Shown here in pieces: positions 33,071 through 64,000 of a DNA stretch of 64,000 bases. The first letter of the stretch is position 1, and the number at the start of each line of letters is the position of its first letter. Made by a program: the position numbers and the translations under genes. The DNA is taken from assembly GCA_023548195.1 (NCBI GenBank), contig JAJHZJ010000496.1:10695570-10759569 (forward strand). Direction: 5' to 3'. The stretch is from Bettongia penicillata ogilbyi (lineage: Eukaryota; Chordata; Mammalia; Diprotodontia; Potoroidae). The notes beneath the pieces are model-generated. The model saw only the letters and a list, made by a program, of their open reading frames with translations. It ran no database searches and was not told the origin of the DNA.

Positions 33071-33424
33071 TGGGTCCTGCCTAGTCCTGTGTTCTCAGAT
33101 TGAAAGCTTCTACAGTTCCTGCTGTCAAAGGTGGAAAGGTTACAGATGGATTGTGGGTTGGCCACCTTGGTAGAGGCTTGTAACTTAGTTTGCCTAGAGA
33201 GGGAGGAAGGAGGAGGGAGGACCTACCCGCTCACTCTGATGAAGTATCAGGCCTTTGCTTGTATTGAAGTCCAAATGAAGTCCAGAAGCAGTAGGCACTG
33301 TGGATCTGAGCACCAGTGTGCACACAGTCTCCTTTGGCTGCCAGCTACAGATGAGGTCTATAGACGTGTTCCTTCATGTTTGTTATAAATTGAATACTTG
33401 AAATGAAACCTTGAACATTATGTT

Positions 33425-34560
33425 TGACCTCTTCCACTCAGTCAGGAAACACTCATTAAACATCTGTTATGTGCCAACTACTATGTTATGTGCTGGTGAT
33501 AAAAGAAAGGTAAAAGACAGGCCCGGCTCTCAATGAACTTACAGTCTAATGGGGAGACAACAGGCAGTTAACTATGTACAAGCCAGTTCTGTCCAGGATA
33601 TATTGGACATGATCAACAGAGAGAAGGCACCAAAGTTAAGAGAGATTGGGAAAGGCTTCTTGTAGGTGGAATTTTAACTGGGACTCAGGTGGCCAGGTAA
33701 TCTTGGAGATAGAGATGGGGAAGGAGGGAATTCCAGGTAAGAAGGACTATCAGTGAAAGTCTCCCAAGCCTGGGGTAGTGTGTGATTCTGTTTGCCTTCT
33801 TCATCTGTAAAATGAGCTAGAAAAGGAAACTGCAAATTACCCCAAGAAAACCCCACATGGGGTCACGGAGAGTCAGGCCTGACTGAAACAACTGGACAGT
33901 AAAACTGGAGCAGATTGATTTCAGTGGGTCACAGAGTATCTGGTAGTTGTAAGAGGGCCAGATTTGTGAAGGGCTTTGAATGTCAAACAAAATTTTATAT
34001 TTGATCCTGGAGGTGACAGGGAGTGACTGGAGTTTTTTGAATGGATGTGAGGGGGAGAAATGATATAATAAGACTTCATTTTAGGCAGATGAGTCTGATA
34101 GCTGAGTACAGGAGGATCTGCAGTAAGAGAGACTTGTGGTACCTGTCATAGCCTTGACATGGTGAGACCTATCACCAGGGTGGTGGCAGTGTCAGAAGAG
34201 GGAAGGGGAAGTACCAAGGTAGTTGACAGGCCTTATCAATAGATTGGATACGGGGGAGGGAGAGAGAGAAGTGATAGAGCATGATGCATGGATTTTGAGC
34301 CTGTATATATATGACCTTAACTGGAATAGATAGGGAAGTTTAGAAGTTTGGAGGGAAGGATGAGTTTAACTTTGGACATATTGAATTTAAGATGTCTATG
34401 AGATGTCTAGTTCAGTATGCCCAATAGGTAGTTGGAGACCAGAGGCTGTAGGTCAGGAGACAATGTGGGGATGGACAGATAGACCTGAGATGATAATTGA
34501 GTCCGTGGAAGTTGGTGAGATCACCAGGGGAAATAGCATAGAGGGAGAGGAAGACCTGGC
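33425..34560 (-). repeat. Long antisense L2 copy in MFN1 intron 1, split by a SINE
   Basis: It begins at the L2 terminus ('cactcattaaacatctg', 'gtgctggtgataaaagaaag', 'caatgaacttacagtctaat') and continues into ORF-region text ('gggctttgaatgtcaaac', 'ggaggtgacagggagtgac', 'attttaggcagatgag'). The SINE 3' half at 33790-33904 interrupts it, so the SINE landed later. Confidence 0.7.
33790..33904 (+). repeat. CORE-SINE 3' half inserted in the L2
   Basis: 'tcatctgtaaaatgagctag', 'ccccaagaaaaccccacatg' and 'gactgaaacaactggacag' are the 3' half of the family seen at 1638 and 6304. L2 text lies on both sides. Confidence 0.65.
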
Positions 34561-35110
34561 ACAGAAAGGTTCTCCATTCCTTCTCACAGACTTTCTTCCA
34601 TTCCCATCCTCTTCCTCCTTATTTCTGCTTCCTGGCTTCCCTGATGTTCTTCAGGTCGAAGCCAAAATCTTCTCTAAGAAGCCTTTTCTGATTTCCCTGT
34701 AACGTTAGTACTACCTTGTGAGACTGCGTCCAGTTTGCCCTGTGTATAACTTGTTTCCCACGGTTGTTTGCATGTTGTCTCCCCATTAGGCTGTGAGATT
34801 CTTGAGAGCAGGGACTATTGTTTTGCTTTCTTTATATCCCCCAACTGTTGGCACAGAGTTTGGCACATTGGAGACATTGGCTGGCCGTCCTTTGGAACTC
34901 AGCTGGAACTCAGCCTCTTGTAAAAGAAGCTTTTTCTGCCCTGCCCTGCTTTCTCTCCAGATCACCTTTTTATCCATTATGTAACTCTAGATGTCTCATT
35001 GCTATCTCTAGATGTCTCGTTCATTAGAATGGGAGTTCCTTGAGGTCAGGGACCAGTGTGTTTTTGACTTTGTATGCACAGGGACTAGCATTGTGGCTGG
35101 AACATTTCCA
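34560..35110 (+). repeat. L2 3'-end fragments, sense, just upstream of MFN1 coding exon 1
   Basis: Two consecutive L2-type endings are visible: 'gttgtctccccattaggctg' with 'tgagagcagggactattg' (34770-34830), and 'ccttgaggtcagggaccag' with 'gcacagggactagcattgtg' (35038-35095). The acceptor for the first coding exon follows at 35219-35220. Confidence 0.55.
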
Positions 35111-35226
35111 CACCAGCAAAAAAAGGATTTTACATGTTTTAATAGCTTTATTAAGCCATACTGAAGTCTTTGTGCTTGCCTTTCCCTTAGCTATCTTGAT
35201 AATATTTATCTTTTTCACAGTTAAAA

Positions 35227-62748
<27,522 letters not shown>

Positions 62749-64000
62749 AAGAATCTCAGCAGAGGGCTCTGGTGGCACCAGAGGAGAAGCAGGACTTTGT
62801 TGTGTTGATTTACATGAAAAGTGACTTAAATATGAATTATATCGACTGTTGCTTGCTGAAAATTGCAAATCTGGGTTTAGATTCTGGCAGTGCACTATCT
62901 CAAGGTGTTTGCATTTCTTAACAATGGTTACATGGTGTGTTTGTATCCTTAGTTGTAATGGGGGTTGGGAAGAGGTAAAGAAATAATGAATTTGTGAAGC
63001 ACAGTACAACTAATTGTGAGAACTGTGACTGGGGAATGGGCTCTTCAGCTCCTAAATAGGGTTTTGTTTGATTCAGAAAAACCCTGCTTCCTGGCATCCA
63101 GGAATTAGAAAAGCCATTGCAGCCCCATTTTTCCAGGATAACTTTTTCAGTGTCCTATTTTATTGAGAATAACCAGTCTTTTTATTTTTTTAAAATACTC
63201 ATTTAATCTATTAGTCAAGAAGAGAAGGATTTCTTAAAAAAGTGTTATTATTTATGCAAATAACGAATCATTTTTGTTAACACATTCATAAAATTTTCAC
63301 TGTTGCCCATTACAACTACCTGATCACATCACAAGAAGGGAATGCGTACCTGTATTTCATTTGACCCTATGTGAATGTGCCAGCTTAGACAGAAGTTGGA
63401 ATGGTTTGTGTTTCATCTTACCAAGGTTTTCATGTGCTTGAGTATATGGGGAATAATCCAGTTTGCTTTATATCCAAAATGGATTGACAGTTAATATAGG
63501 AATGAAGAAAAATTCTGTTGCTCTTGAAGGAAAATGTATTGGCCAGGTTTGACACTACTGGGGAAAGAACAGAACTTCAGACTCCCCTATTTTAGGTACC
63601 AGACCTGAGCTCTTTTCCTTTGGCTGCCTGAGCAGTTTTCTGTTGAGAATATTTTACTGTAAATAGGAATTTTGGGGGGTTATTCATTCACTGCTTCCCT
63701 TTTTGTGCCTTTAAGGCTTCTGAATGCTATTTATTATTAAACCTTCTCTAGGCACATGTGCCTCTATTTTTAAAGACTAAATAGCATTGTTTTTGACCAT
63801 TAAAAGCCTTTCAAATTATTTATATATTTTTATGCAAATTAAATGTTTAACAGGATAAAATATTGAGGTCCAGAATTGGATGAAAAAGTTCTTAAAGTTG
63901 TACAGACTGCTAATAACTCTCACAGGGCCCAACTGAAGAATGGAAAAAGTGACCACACTGGGTGGTCTTGGGTTAGAGTTCACACTCATCTTATGCAACA
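62749..64000 (+). other. MFN1: MFN1 3' UTR, reaching towards or past the window edge
   Basis: Sequence after the TAG at 62746-62748 shows no repeat that I recognise and is AT-rich. ATTAAA-type poly(A) hexamers are present in the last 300 bp (about 63736, 63800 and 63838), but no canonical AATAAA, so the true cleavage site is not fixed. Frames on - in this stretch (62626-63009 and 63816-63998) look like chance. Confidence 0.6.

Overview
The window is vertebrate nuclear DNA, most likely from a marsupial (metatherian). Its genes are split into short exons with GT...AG junctions, set in AT-rich introns and intergenic DNA. The repeats are mammalian (MIR, L2, L1), but the L2 remains, the tRNA-type CORE-SINEs, an RTE fragment and the L1 / half-L1 subfamilies look metatherian rather than placental. 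I cannot fix the species. Nothing prokaryotic is present.

Two protein-coding genes lie head to tail on the + strand, in the ZNF639-MFN1 order known from human 3q26. ZNF639, a nine-finger C2H2 protein, has four coding exons between 4612 and 8475 and a spliced product of 481 residues. Its promoter is not visible and probably lies left of the window. MFN1 (mitofusin 1) has a CpG-island promoter at about 29.3-30.8 kb, a probable non-coding first exon near 30.4-30.5 kb, and 17 coding exons from 35227 to 62748. Every junction keeps frame and the spliced product is 739 residues, with the GTPase motifs, paired membrane segments and C-terminal heptad region intact. Its 3' UTR runs towards or past the right edge.

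Layout: 0-4.6 kb is sequence upstream of the ZNF639 coding exons, with old SINE/L2 debris. 4.6-8.5 kb is ZNF639. 8.5-13.3 kb is AT-rich and repeat-poor and may hold a long ZNF639 3' UTR. 13.3-28.5 kb is a retrotransposon-dense intergenic block: an L2 split by an old L1, itself split by a younger L1; an ORF2-less (HAL1-like) element; a second half-L1; an RTE C-terminal fossil; and a long GAAG microsatellite. 28.8-31.1 kb is the MFN1 promoter island, with a 33-bp GC-box minisatellite. 31-64 kb is MFN1, whose introns carry L2, L1, SINE and hAT-type insertions, including a recent antisense L1 with perfect target-site duplications just before the last exon.

The two genes are not functionally coupled in any way the sequence shows: one encodes a nuclear DNA-binding protein, the other an outer-mitochondrial-membrane fusion GTPase. 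I found no undescribed system. The most noteworthy items are the promoter minisatellite, the nested insertions, the ORF2-less element, the TSD-derived start codon of the L1 ORF, a perfect 50-bp tandem duplication and a possible upstream ORF in MFN1 exon 1. Repeat class names come from recognising sequence by eye, so their boundaries are approximate unless a TSD or TIR is given.
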